A stretch of 16,750 bases of DNA from Bacteroidales bacterium (GCA_012518155.1 JAAYTC010000196.1:1-16750), one strand, 5' to 3'; shown: positions 6,460 through 13,503, counted from the stretch's first letter. The notes: generated from the sequence alone by a model not told the origin. Numbers and translations: made by a program.

Positions 6460-7452
6460 ATGAAAAAGAACGTGGCAATAGTGTGGGGAGGGTACTCCTC
6501 CGAAATTGTGGTTTCCGAAAAAAGCGCGGAAGGCATCTACTCCTTTCTTGATACGGGTAGATACAACCTGTATAAGGTGAAAATCGATCGCCATTCATGG
6601 GAGGTGGAGTATCGCGGCAACCCCGTGCCAATTAATAAAAACGATTTCAGTTTTATCGTCGACGATGAAACTAAACGGTTCGACTTCGCTTACATCACTA
6701 TACACGGAACTCCCGGTGAAGATGGTGTTCTTCAAGGCTATTTCGATATGCTGAGCATCCCCTACTCTAACTGCGGCGTACTTGCCTCGGCACTTACATT
6801 CAATAAATTTATCTGCAACAACTTTCTTAAGAATTTTGGCGTTGAGGTGGCCGAGTCGCTCGTGTTACGCGAAAATGACCCCTACCACCCCGAGGAAATT
6901 ATTGCCAAACTGGGATTACCGGTCTTCGTGAAACCTAACATGGGTGGATCGAGCTTTGCAACGAACAAGGTAAAGGCTGCTACTGAACTACAAGGGGCTA
7001 TCGAAGAGGCATTACAAGAAGCACCGGAAGTAATTATCGAGCGATTTATAGCGGGTACCGAGGTAACGTGTGGCTGCTTCGAATCTGATGAAGGGCTTGT
7101 GGCCCTCCCCCTTACTGAAGTGATCAGCTCCAACGAATTTTTCGACTACGACGCGAAATACAACGGTGAAGTCGAAGAGATAACGCCCGCTCGAATTCCC
7201 GAGGCAGTAACCCTTGCCATCCAAGAAGAAACGAAAAAAATTTATCGCTTAATTGGTGCGAAGGGAATCATCCGCACCGATTACATCCTACAGGGCGACA
7301 AACCCCTTCTGTTAGAAGTTAACACCACGCCGGGAATGACAGGCACCAGCTTTATACCTCAACAAGTAGAAGCGGGCGGCCTATCAATGGGCCGCGTGCT
7401 GTCGGACATCATCGAAAGAGAGTACAATAAATTATCCAATAAGGAGGAATAG
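6460..7452 (+). CDS. ddl: D-alanine--D-alanine ligase
   Basis: Ddl joins two D-alanines with ATP to supply the peptidoglycan precursor. The 330-residue ATP-grasp protein shows Glu15 in GGYSSE, HGTPGEDG (82-89), the ATP-binding VKPNMGGSS (157-165), FFDYDAKY around 227-234, RTDY (272-275) and the Mg-binding LEVNTTPGMT (285-294). Tyr230 occupies the position of E. coli DdlB Tyr216, which goes with D-Ala-D-Ala rather than D-Ala-D-lactate specificity. This argues for an ordinary vancomycin-type target. I start at the ATG at 6460 (MKKNVAIVWGG) because it matches the family; a TTG at 6445 would add five residues. The gene is 118 bases after the pseudouridine synthase, and its last codons carry the ribosome binding site of the acyltransferase gene. 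Confidence 0.96.
   Translation: MKKNVAIVWGGYSSEIVVSEKSAEGIYSFLDTGRYNLYKVKIDRHSWEVEYRGNPVPINKNDFSFIVDDETKRFDFAYITIHGTPGEDGVLQGYFDMLSIPYSNCGVLASALTFNKFICNNFLKNFGVEVAESLVLRENDPYHPEEIIAKLGLPVFVKPNMGGSSFATNKVKAATELQGAIEEALQEAPEVIIERFIAGTEVTCGCFESDEGLVALPLTEVISSNEFFDYDAKYNGEVEEITPARIPEAVTLAIQEETKKIYRLIGAKGIIRTDYILQGDKPLLLEVNTTPGMTGTSFIPQQVEAGGLSMGRVLSDIIEREYNKLSNKEE
7442..7447 (+). promoter_or_regulatory. Strong Shine-Dalgarno site for the acyltransferase gene
   Basis: AGGAGG lies inside the final codons of ddl, 10 bases before the acyltransferase ATG at 7458. Such a full match is unusual in this window, where most starts have no recognisable Shine-Dalgarno. It fixes the start and suggests tight coupling to ddl. 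Confidence 0.65.
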
Positions 7453-7457
7453 ATAAA

Positions 7458-8630
7458 ATGACTACCCTAACCGAAACAAGCGACCGTTTTCATGACATTC
7501 GGCCTTTACTCGATAGCGAGGTGCCCGACACGATCACTCGGTTAATTGCCGATAAAGGATTTACACGTGCCGCCGAAACTATCGTGCAACCGCTTTCAGC
7601 TGAACAGTTCGCGGGAATGATGAGCCGCTGTAAGACGAAGCACGATTTTCAAGCGCACGTGGTATATCCCCTGGTAAAGCAATTGATAAAAAAAACCACG
7701 ACCAGCCTGGATGGCTCTGGATGGGAAAACATAGAGCAAGATAACAGCTACCTCTTCATCTCAAACCACCGGGATATCGTGTTAGACGCCGCCTTTTTTA
7801 ACATACTCCTCTTCGATCGGGAAATGGAAACCACCGAGATCGCGATCGGGGATAACTTGCTTATCTATCCATGGATCACGGATCTGGTGCGACTCAACAA
7901 AAGTTTTATCGTGAAACGCGGTGTATCGGTCCGTCAGATGCTGGAGGTATCGAAACACCTCTCCAATTATATCCATCACACGATAAACCAGCGCAAACAA
8001 TCGATCTGGATCGCTCAACGAGAAGGAAGGGCCAAAGATTCAGACGATAAAACGCAAACGGGTCTCCTGAAAATGTTTACCCTGCACGACAGCTCGCATC
8101 CTCTTAAGGCTCTACAACAACTGCGCGTGGTACCATTATCGATCTCGTACGAGTATGACCCATGCGATTACCTGAAGGCCAAGGAGTACCAGCTTAAGCG
8201 TGATCAGCCGGACTACAAGAAAACGCAAGCCGATGATATCGAGAACATGGTTACAGGCATCAGTGGATACAAGGGGCGGGTATCTTTCCAATTGGGGAGA
8301 TGTATCAATGACCGGCTGAACGATGTAACCCCCGATATAGGCCGGAACAGGGTGTTAGATGAAGCAGCTTCGCTCATCGATAACGAGATTTATCAAAACT
8401 ACACCTTTTTCCCCATCAACTACATCGCGTACGACCGAATGAACAACACCACCCTGTTTTCGAAAGAGTACAGCGATGAAGATCAGAAAAATTTCGATAT
8501 TTACTTGCAACAGCAAGTCGACAAAATAGACATAAGTGACAAAGACCTGGACTTCTTACGTGCCAAAATAATCGAGATGTACGGGAACACGGTTAAAAAT
8601 CACTTGGAGTCAGTCGACAACAACGCGTAA
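7458..8630 (+). CDS. Glycerolipid acyltransferase-like protein (PlsC/PlsB superfamily)
   Basis: The 390-residue protein belongs to the phospholipid acyltransferase superfamily. Members transfer a fatty acyl chain to glycerol-3-phosphate or lysophosphatidate at the inner face of the membrane. The first motif is LFISNHRDIVLDAAFF (99-114), and a later block, WIAQREGRAKDSDDKTQTGLL (184-204), resembles the substrate-binding motif E-G-x-R-S/A of this superfamily. A TFFPINYIAYDR stretch in the C-terminal third may be the last motif. The usual H-x4-D appears here as His104-x5-Asp110, or His104-x-Asp106, an odd spacing also recalled from Bacteroidetes homologues. The protein is longer than a plain PlsC and has no clear transmembrane helix. 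It lies 5 bases after ddl with a strong ribosome binding site, so it is probably co-expressed with peptidoglycan synthesis. The acyl acceptor is unknown. Confidence 0.78.
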   Translation: MTTLTETSDRFHDIRPLLDSEVPDTITRLIADKGFTRAAETIVQPLSAEQFAGMMSRCKTKHDFQAHVVYPLVKQLIKKTTTSLDGSGWENIEQDNSYLFISNHRDIVLDAAFFNILLFDREMETTEIAIGDNLLIYPWITDLVRLNKSFIVKRGVSVRQMLEVSKHLSNYIHHTINQRKQSIWIAQREGRAKDSDDKTQTGLLKMFTLHDSSHPLKALQQLRVVPLSISYEYDPCDYLKAKEYQLKRDQPDYKKTQADDIENMVTGISGYKGRVSFQLGRCINDRLNDVTPDIGRNRVLDEAASLIDNEIYQNYTFFPINYIAYDRMNNTTLFSKEYSDEDQKNFDIYLQQQVDKIDISDKDLDFLRAKIIEMYGNTVKNHLESVDNNA

Positions 8631-8677
8631 AGGGCAATTGACATTAAGGTGACACACGAAAAAAGTATTCATTAGCA

Positions 8678-9307
8678 ATGAGAAATGTGGCGATCGTTTT
8701 TCTGGTAGTATGCCTGTTCGCGACAAGCTGCATCGTAACAGGCTGCGATAAGGAACCTGAACGGATGGACGATTACCTGGTGGAATTTGCTACTCTATTA
8801 AAAGAGGGAAATTCCTACCGGTTTCGCATCGACAACGGGCGTCTGTTGATTCCGGTGAACGAAGAAAAGGTAAGTGGCACCCCCGATCAACGAGTGATAG
8901 TCAACTACGTTCCCCTACGGGGCGATTCTATCCGTATTAATTTTGTATCTCCTATTTTCACCGGGGCGATCGAGCCCGACGGTTTTCCGGAACAGTATAT
9001 TAACGACCCCTTGAAAGTACAAAGCGTGTGGGTGAGCGGTGGCTACCTGAACCTGATCATGGAAATCGAGTATCACAGCCGGCCACATAGCATGAGGCTG
9101 TTCCGCGATCTCACTTCCCCCGATATTCATTTATACCTTGGTCATTCCAAAAACGACGATCCTCCCGGTGCCCCTCAAGTGATGCACGCCTCATTTTCGT
9201 TGGCCAATTTAAGGACGGAAAATGAGACATCAACGCTACCTTTTAAGCTTTCAATCAACACGTATAGCGGGGTACGTGTTTTTCAACTCGCGCTCGAGTT
9301 ACCGTGA
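8678..9307 (+). CDS. NigD-like lipoprotein
   Basis: The 209-residue protein starts with a hydrophobic signal (MRNVAIVFLVVCLFATSC) and two possible lipidation cysteines, Cys18 (ATSC) and Cys23 (VTGC). VTGC is the better lipobox, and it is followed by DKEPE, an acidic stretch like the export signal that sends Bacteroidetes lipoproteins to the cell surface. Residues from about 32 (DYLVEFATLLKEGNSYRFRI) form an OB-like beta-rich domain as in the N-terminal NigD domain. The C-terminal half (VSGGYLNLIMEIEY; HLYLGHSKND) resembles the NigD C-terminal domain. NigD takes its name from a bacteriocin-related Bacteroides locus, but its biochemical role is not established. The gene is 47 bases after the acyltransferase gene and ends 12 bases before the convergent TonB-like gene; I see no terminator between them. 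Confidence 0.72.
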   Translation: MRNVAIVFLVVCLFATSCIVTGCDKEPERMDDYLVEFATLLKEGNSYRFRIDNGRLLIPVNEEKVSGTPDQRVIVNYVPLRGDSIRINFVSPIFTGAIEPDGFPEQYINDPLKVQSVWVSGGYLNLIMEIEYHSRPHSMRLFRDLTSPDIHLYLGHSKNDDPPGAPQVMHASFSLANLRTENETSTLPFKLSINTYSGVRVFQLALELP

Positions 9308-9319
9308 ACAGGCATATTT

Positions 9320-10171
9320 TCAAGGAAAAGGAGGAATAGGCTCTTCATCAATCGTGAAATCGATGGGCAGCAAACATTTCACGTTCACATTCTCACCCCT
9401 GTTCTCGCCCGGAATCCACTTAGGCATCAGCCCCAGTACCCGTATCGCCTCCCTGTCCAGATCAGGATCAATTCCTTCAACCACCTCAATATTCGAAATA
9501 GACCCGTCCGCCGCCACGATAAACGAGCATAAAATGCGTCCTTCTATGCCCTCTTGCTTCGCCTTGACGGGATACCGCATATTGTGCGCTATAAACTTCC
9601 CTAATCCCTCCTCGCCATACGTGTAACGGGGCATTTGATCTACGATCGTGTAAATCACGTTATTTTCTATGAAATCGAGGTCAGTCTTCGCGTAAACATT
9701 CGTTCCCGGTGCTGCTGCACGGCCTCCTGTTCTCGCTACGGCGTTCTTGTTAAGTCTGAAATACATCGGAACGTAGGTCTCCGCGCGAACAATCTCCCCA
9801 TTATGACGGGCCGGCCGCCACGGCGGCATCGCTTGCAGGATACGCAGTGCCTCGTCGTTCAGTAACGGGTCGGCACGGTGGATGATGTTGAAGTTAGAGA
9901 GCGTGCCGTCTTTTTCCACCACGAAGGTATAAACCACCAATCCTTGTTCATCCCTTTCCCTTGCATCGTCGGGATAAATCAGCGTGTTCGAAATAAAAGC
10001 ATGCATTGCCGAGGTTCCACCCGTGTACATCGGGATTATGTCGGGGTTCTCGAATACTCGTTCACTACTCGAAATGGGAACCTCCTGAGCTTGAACTATT
10101 GATTGTTTCGTGAGAAGGCCGGCAGCAAATAACATGGCTGCCAATACCAAGAGAAATTTACGTAAATCCAT
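9320..10171 (-). CDS. Secreted protein with two TonB C-terminal domains
   Basis: The 283-residue protein has a cleavable-looking signal peptide (MDLRKFLLVLAAMLFAAGLL, cleavage probably after VQA at 28). Two copies of the TonB_C fold follow, about residues 59-140 and 190-273. Each copy has the pattern F-I-x-N-x-x-x-Y-P, then G-x-V/I with F-x-V-x-x-D-G-x-x-S, then L-x-x-E-A-x-R, M-P-x-W and G-E-x-V. In TonB this domain contacts the TonB box of outer-membrane receptors. Here there is no proline-rich spacer and no clear membrane anchor after cleavage, so the protein may be a periplasmic binder or adaptor rather than a true energy transducer. The first copy is more diverged (WRPARHNGE). The frame is open back to 10285, but the ATG at 10171 starts the signal peptide and lies after a promoter-like site. 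It converges on the NigD-like gene. Confidence 0.82.
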   Translation of the reverse strand: MDLRKFLLVLAAMLFAAGLLTKQSIVQAQEVPISSSERVFENPDIIPMYTGGTSAMHAFISNTLIYPDDARERDEQGLVVYTFVVEKDGTLSNFNIIHRADPLLNDEALRILQAMPPWRPARHNGEIVRAETYVPMYFRLNKNAVARTGGRAAAPGTNVYAKTDLDFIENNVIYTIVDQMPRYTYGEEGLGKFIAHNMRYPVKAKQEGIEGRILCSFIVAADGSISNIEVVEGIDPDLDREAIRVLGLMPKWIPGENRGENVNVKCLLPIDFTIDEEPIPPFP

Positions 10172-10211
10172 GTAACTTTGTTGTTCTGAATGGTTGATTT
10201 TTATCGTAACG

Positions 10212-10242
10212 CGAATATACAAAAACCCTCCATTTCTACCAA
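10212..10242 (-). promoter_or_regulatory. Probable promoter of the tandem TonB_C gene
   Basis: On the minus strand TTG (10242-10240) is followed after 20 bases by TATATTCG (10219-10212), one mismatch from the TAnnTTTG box. It lies in the 88-base gap after the rhodanese gene and would start transcription about 35 bases before the ATG at 10171. Confidence 0.5.
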
Positions 10243-10259
10243 CCAAAACCGGTAAAGCT

Positions 10260-10553
10260 TCAAAACGAATGCCAGCTGCCTCCATTGTAAGCCTCGACTC
10301 CTTGACTTTTTAAAAATCTGGCGGCATACGCGCTTCGTGCTCCGCTTTCACACACCGCGACCACGGGAACACCTTTTTTAACCCGTTCCACCTGGCTCGT
10401 TAACACATCCAGCGGGATATTCACCGAACCGGACGCGTGGCCGGACTCGTATTCTTCTTTGGTGCGTACGTCCAACAAGAGAGCACCATTCTGTATTTTC
10501 TCCTTTAATTCAACGCTACCTGTAATCTTAAATAGTCTGCTTAATAACCCCAT
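10260..10553 (-). CDS. Single-domain rhodanese-like protein
   Basis: The 97-residue protein is one rhodanese fold with the active cysteine Cys68 in the loop CESGARS. DVRTKEEYESGH (28-39) and VNIPL (44-48) are the other family blocks. Such proteins carry sulfane sulfur as a cysteine persulfide and pass it to acceptors such as thiols. No signal peptide is visible, so it is probably cytoplasmic. It starts 17 bases after the CoA-disulfide-reductase-like gene on the same strand and shares its rhodanese sequence pattern (EEYESGH and VNIPLD in both), so it may have arisen by duplication of the fused domain. It is almost certainly co-transcribed with that gene and the MarR regulator. The persulfide role is inferred from the family and the neighbours. 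Confidence 0.88.
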   Translation of the reverse strand: MGLLSRLFKITGSVELKEKIQNGALLLDVRTKEEYESGHASGSVNIPLDVLTSQVERVKKGVPVVAVCESGARSAYAARFLKSQGVEAYNGGSWHSF

Positions 10554-10570
10554 ATTCTTGAATTTATCAT

Positions 10571-12319
10571 TTACTGTTCATATACCTGCCTCACCTCTCC
10601 ATCATCGCCTATCACCGGAAAAAGATCCCACTCGTCCGCGACGCCCTGTTCCTCCTGCTGTATACACGTGTAGGTTTTATACCCACCGGATAAGTTATAA
10701 ACCTCTTTATATCCATGCTGCATCAGAATCCGTGCCGCGGTGTATCCCCTCAATCCCACCGCGCAGTAGACGTAAATTGATTTATCGACCGGGAGCTCGG
10801 GCAATCGCTTTCGAAGTTCATCCAACGGTATATTTACGGCACTTTCGATGTGCCCGGACTCGTACTCCTCAACGGTTCTAATATCTACAACCATCGCGTT
10901 GGGTGGTAAGTTTTTCATCTCTTGCCAATGGACAATCTTCACGTGCCCCACCAGAATATTTTCCGCGATAAAGCCGGCCATGTTCACCGGGTCTTTCGCC
11001 GAAGAAAAAGGCGGCGCGTACGCGTGCTCTATCTCTTGCAGGTCGTGTATGGTTCCCCCGTTACGGATCACCTGCGCCAGCAAATCAATCCGCTTGTCCA
11101 CTCCATCGAAGCCGACCACCTGTGCTCCCAGTAGTTTACCATCGGGAACGAAATTAATCTTGATCGACAACGGCAACGCGTCGGGATAATATCCCGCGTG
11201 CGAACCGGCATGGCTAATGGAAGTGATGTAGTTTATCCCTTCTCGCGAGAGCAATCGTTCGGAAGCCCCGGCTGATGCGACCGACAGATCGAAAATCTTG
11301 GCTATCGACGTGCCGATAGTACCTTTGTAGGCCTTGGTGTTTCCCATGATAATGTTATCCGCGACGATTCTCGCCTGTTTGTTCGCCGGGCCCGCCAGCG
11401 GAATCAATGCCGGCTTTCCGGTCACGGGGTTTATCACCTCAACAGCGTCCCCCACCGCGTAAATATTCGGATCGGATGTCTGCATATAGTCATTCACCGA
11501 GATACCGCCCAAGCTACCGATCTTTAATCCCGCCTCTTTGGCCAGTGCCGTTTCCGGGCGCACCCCGATACTCAAGATCACCATATCGGTAGCGATCGTT
11601 TTCTCGCTCGCCGTTTGAACCAACAGGCGATCGCCCTCCGGTTCGAATGCCGTGACTGTCTCACTTAAAAGTAGATTTATACCTCGCGAGCGAAGGTACT
11701 GGTGCACCATCGTCGCCATGGGGTAATCCACGGTTCCCATCACCTGGTCGGCCTGCTCGATAACCGTGACTGTCAGACCGGCTTTCTTTAGGTTTTCGGC
11801 CATCTCCAACCCGATAAATCCAGCGCCCACGATCACCGCAGAAGCAGTAGCTTCTTGACCGTTGGATTCTCCCCTCTTTTTATCGACAGCCGATTTAATA
11901 CGATCCATATCCGGCACGTTTCGTAGGGTATAGACATGCTCGCTATCGACTCCCTCTATTTTCGGTTTCACCGGCCTTGCCCCGGTCGACACGATCAACT
12001 TATCGTACTCCTCCGTATAGGTGATTCCGTTTAACCTGTCCTTCACTTTGACGGTTTTCTGAGCAGGGTCGATCGCGATCACCTCCGATAGAACCCGCGC
12101 ATCGATTTCAAACCGGCTTTTGAAACCCTCGGGCGTTTGCAAGAACAGCTCCTCCCGGTGCTCTATCGTTCCCCCGATGTGATACGGAAGTCCGCAATTG
12201 GCGTACGACACATACGCGTCCTTCTCGAAAAGAACAATTTCCGCTTTCTCGTCCAGCCGCCTCAGCCGTGCGGCCGCGGTAGCCCCGCCGGCCACTCCTC
12301 CAATAATTACAATCTTCAT
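10571..12319 (-). CDS. CoA-disulfide reductase-like flavoenzyme with fused rhodanese domain
   Basis: This 582-residue protein fuses a pyridine-nucleotide-disulfide reductase to a C-terminal rhodanese, the CoADR-Rhd architecture. Known relatives reduce CoA disulfide, CoA persulfide or polysulfide with NAD(P)H. The FAD-binding GGVAGG is at 7-12 and the single active cysteine is Cys42 in SYANCGLPYHIGG. The NAD(P)H-binding VGAGFIG spans 164-170, and YAVGDA (288-293) is the second FAD contact. HAYAPPFSSAKDP (432-444) holds the conserved tyrosine region near the dimer interface. The rhodanese spans about 465-545 with Cys519 in CAVGLRG. The start MKIVIIGG at 12319 is standard. It is the middle gene of a minus-strand run: MarR regulator, this enzyme, then a separate rhodanese 17 bases on. 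CoA disulfide versus CoA persulfide or polysulfide as the true substrate cannot be settled from sequence. Confidence 0.9.
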   Translation of the reverse strand: MKIVIIGGVAGGATAAARLRRLDEKAEIVLFEKDAYVSYANCGLPYHIGGTIEHREELFLQTPEGFKSRFEIDARVLSEVIAIDPAQKTVKVKDRLNGITYTEEYDKLIVSTGARPVKPKIEGVDSEHVYTLRNVPDMDRIKSAVDKKRGESNGQEATASAVIVGAGFIGLEMAENLKKAGLTVTVIEQADQVMGTVDYPMATMVHQYLRSRGINLLLSETVTAFEPEGDRLLVQTASEKTIATDMVILSIGVRPETALAKEAGLKIGSLGGISVNDYMQTSDPNIYAVGDAVEVINPVTGKPALIPLAGPANKQARIVADNIIMGNTKAYKGTIGTSIAKIFDLSVASAGASERLLSREGINYITSISHAGSHAGYYPDALPLSIKINFVPDGKLLGAQVVGFDGVDKRIDLLAQVIRNGGTIHDLQEIEHAYAPPFSSAKDPVNMAGFIAENILVGHVKIVHWQEMKNLPPNAMVVDIRTVEEYESGHIESAVNIPLDELRKRLPELPVDKSIYVYCAVGLRGYTAARILMQHGYKEVYNLSGGYKTYTCIQQEEQGVADEWDLFPVIGDDGEVRQVYEQ

Positions 12320-12362
12320 ATTCTTTGTTTTATTCTAGTTTCGTATGTATCCAAAAAAAGGT

Positions 12363-12725
12363 TTATTCCTTGGAAACGGCGATCAGTCGATCAAGAAGGG
12401 AATCCGCGTTAATATCGCGGGCACTCATCTCCTTCACCTTCTCTTTTCCGGCATCGGTCAGGGTAAAAAACATCTGCCGTTTATCGGCCACTCCCATCGC
12501 CCGAAATATCAATGCTTTCTCTTCCATGCCTTGAATGATGCGCGATACCCTCGAATTCGACAGCCCGATAAAATCTCGCAGCTCATTCGCCGACTTCGGT
12601 TTACCCTCTTTCAAGCAACAGAGCAGTGCTCCTTCGTTAATCGTCATTCCCGTTTGCTTCAAAAATTGCTTTTCGTACGCGTACAAGGCGATATACATAT
12701 CTTTTATCTTGCAAATTTCTTCCAT
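12363..12725 (-). CDS. MarR-family transcriptional regulator
   Basis: The 120-residue protein is a compact MarR-type winged-helix regulator. The N-terminal dimerisation helix is MEEICKIKDMYIALYAYEKQ. The DNA-binding part is ELRDFIGLSNSRVSRIIQGMEEKALI (about 48-73), followed by the wing DKRQMFFTLTDAGKEKV (81-97). MarR proteins bind palindromic operators as dimers and usually repress neighbouring genes until a ligand or oxidant releases them. Cys5 and the adjacent pair Cys36-Cys37 (ALLCCLKEG) are possible redox or persulfide sensors; this is inference from the neighbours. The gene is first in the run with the CoA-disulfide-reductase-like and rhodanese genes (43-base gap) and so probably controls that operon and itself. 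A short inverted repeat lies just before its ATG. Confidence 0.85.
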   Translation of the reverse strand: MEEICKIKDMYIALYAYEKQFLKQTGMTINEGALLCCLKEGKPKSANELRDFIGLSNSRVSRIIQGMEEKALIFRAMGVADKRQMFFTLTDAGKEKVKEMSARDINADSLLDRLIAVSKE

Positions 12726-12729
12726 TACA

Positions 12730-12742
12730 AATAGTTGCTATT
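12730..12742 (-). promoter_or_regulatory. Candidate MarR operator
   Basis: AATAG-TTG-CTATT is a perfect 5-bp inverted repeat, 4 bases upstream of the MarR gene ATG. Just upstream lies TATATTTT, one mismatch from a -7 box. The position suits autoregulation, but the repeat is short and AT-rich, so it could be chance. Confidence 0.3.
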
Positions 12743-12805
12743 AGAAAATATACGCGAAGAAAGTACTTTCCTTTCATATCCACAAATGTTTTTCAAAAAA
12801 ATGGT

Positions 12806-12880
12806 TTATTTCACTCTCCATTGCTTCTCGCAGTCGAAGCAGGTATAAGATTTTTGCCCCTGATCACATATGCTTCGTGG
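12806..12880 (-). pseudogene. Possible C-terminal remnant of a zinc-ribbon protein
   Basis: In the 157-base gap between the MarR and MazF genes, a minus-strand frame reads SICDQGQKSYTCFDCEKQW and ends RVK-stop at 12806. The C-x-x-C with surrounding aromatic and basic residues resembles the second half of a zinc ribbon. The frame has no start and meets a stop inside the 3' end of mazF, so it can only be a fragment if it is anything. The same stretch carries three copies of the 6-base word TGCTTC/GAAGCA (12822-12827, 12836-12841, 12871-12876), which can form alternative short hairpins. Confidence 0.25.
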
Positions 12881-12882
12881 GC

Positions 12883-13233
12883 TTATATATCCAGATCCAA
12901 AACTATTTGAATATTATCCTTGACCAACTCAGACAATTCAACGGGGAGTACTCCAATCCTCTTTGTGAGCCTTCTATTATCAATTGCCCGAATCTGATCA
13001 ATCATAATATCAGAGTCCTGAAGTACATTTGCAGTCCCTTTTTTTAAATGAACTCTTAAAATATCAGCACCTCTTTTAATATGGGTCGTTATCGGACAAA
13101 CAATGGTCGAGGGGTGTGGAATCTTATTGAGTAAATCTGTTTGAATCACCAGCACCGGCCTTGTTTTACCAGACTCAGTTCCAATTTGTGAATTTAGGTC
13201 TGCAACCCATATCTCGAATTGTTTAACTGACAT
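12883..13233 (-). CDS. MazF/PemK-family toxin (mRNA interferase)
   Basis: The 116-residue protein carries the MazF pattern: QFEIWVADLNSQIGTESGKTRPVLVIQ at the N-terminus (G-T-E, K-T-R-P), CPITT around residues 43-47 and IDQIRAIDNRRL near the middle. Family knowledge makes it a sequence-specific endoribonuclease that cleaves mRNA and is held inactive by its antitoxin. The basic Arg of KTRP and the Thr of PITT correspond to the usual active-site residues, so it looks intact. I start at the ATG at 13233 (MSVKQFEIW); an in-frame TTG at 13239 would add two residues. It overlaps the antitoxin stop by 11 bases, the typical coupled arrangement. The region is clearly more AT-rich than the neighbouring genes, which suggests acquisition. 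Confidence 0.88.
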   Translation of the reverse strand: MSVKQFEIWVADLNSQIGTESGKTRPVLVIQTDLLNKIPHPSTIVCPITTHIKRGADILRVHLKKGTANVLQDSDIMIDQIRAIDNRRLTKRIGVLPVELSELVKDNIQIVLDLDI

Positions 13234-13453
13234 AATCAATATCCTCGAAATCCTTTAATACTGACATCGAATCGGTGCTTACTATACCGGATTCTATCCT
13301 CAATTTTTCTTCTATAATCTGTTTACGCTGCACTTTATTATAGAACTCAATAGCCTCGTTTATATATCGATTCCGCGGCTTTTTGACTCGGTCAAGAATC
13401 TCTTCCGTTTCCCTAAAAATAGCATCGTCCAGTTTTAATGATATATTCTTCAT
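13223..13453 (-). CDS. Ribbon-helix-helix antitoxin of the MazF module
   Basis: This 76-residue protein begins MKNISLKLDDAIFRETEEIL, a short beta strand followed by helices as in ribbon-helix-helix DNA-binding antitoxins. RNRYINEAIEFYNKVQ (27-42) would be the second helix. The C-terminal half (ESGIVSTDSMSVLKDFEDID) is acidic and probably disordered, as expected for the part that wraps the toxin. Its stop overlaps the start of mazF by 11 bases. Antitoxins of this kind bind their own promoter with the toxin. Here two identical 7-bp direct repeats lie between the -33 and -7 elements, an obvious candidate operator. It is not a classical AbrB-type MazE. The gene is the first of the two-gene operon and divergent from typA. 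Confidence 0.82.
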   Translation of the reverse strand: MKNISLKLDDAIFRETEEILDRVKKPRNRYINEAIEFYNKVQRKQIIEEKLRIESGIVSTDSMSVLKDFEDIDYVS

Positions 13454-13472
13454 CGCTCATAATTTTAAATCT

Positions 13473-13503
13473 CAAAGGTATATCTTTTTAGTATATCAAC
13501 CAA
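13473..13503 (-). promoter_or_regulatory. mazEF promoter with paired direct repeats (candidate operator)
   Basis: On the minus strand TTG (13503-13501) and TACCTTTG (13480-13473) are 20 bases apart, a good Bacteroidetes promoter. Between and overlapping them are two identical heptamers, GATATAC on this strand (13497-13491 and 13484-13478), 13 bases apart start to start. This is the spacing style of RHH-antitoxin operators, so binding would block the promoter. Confidence 0.65.
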
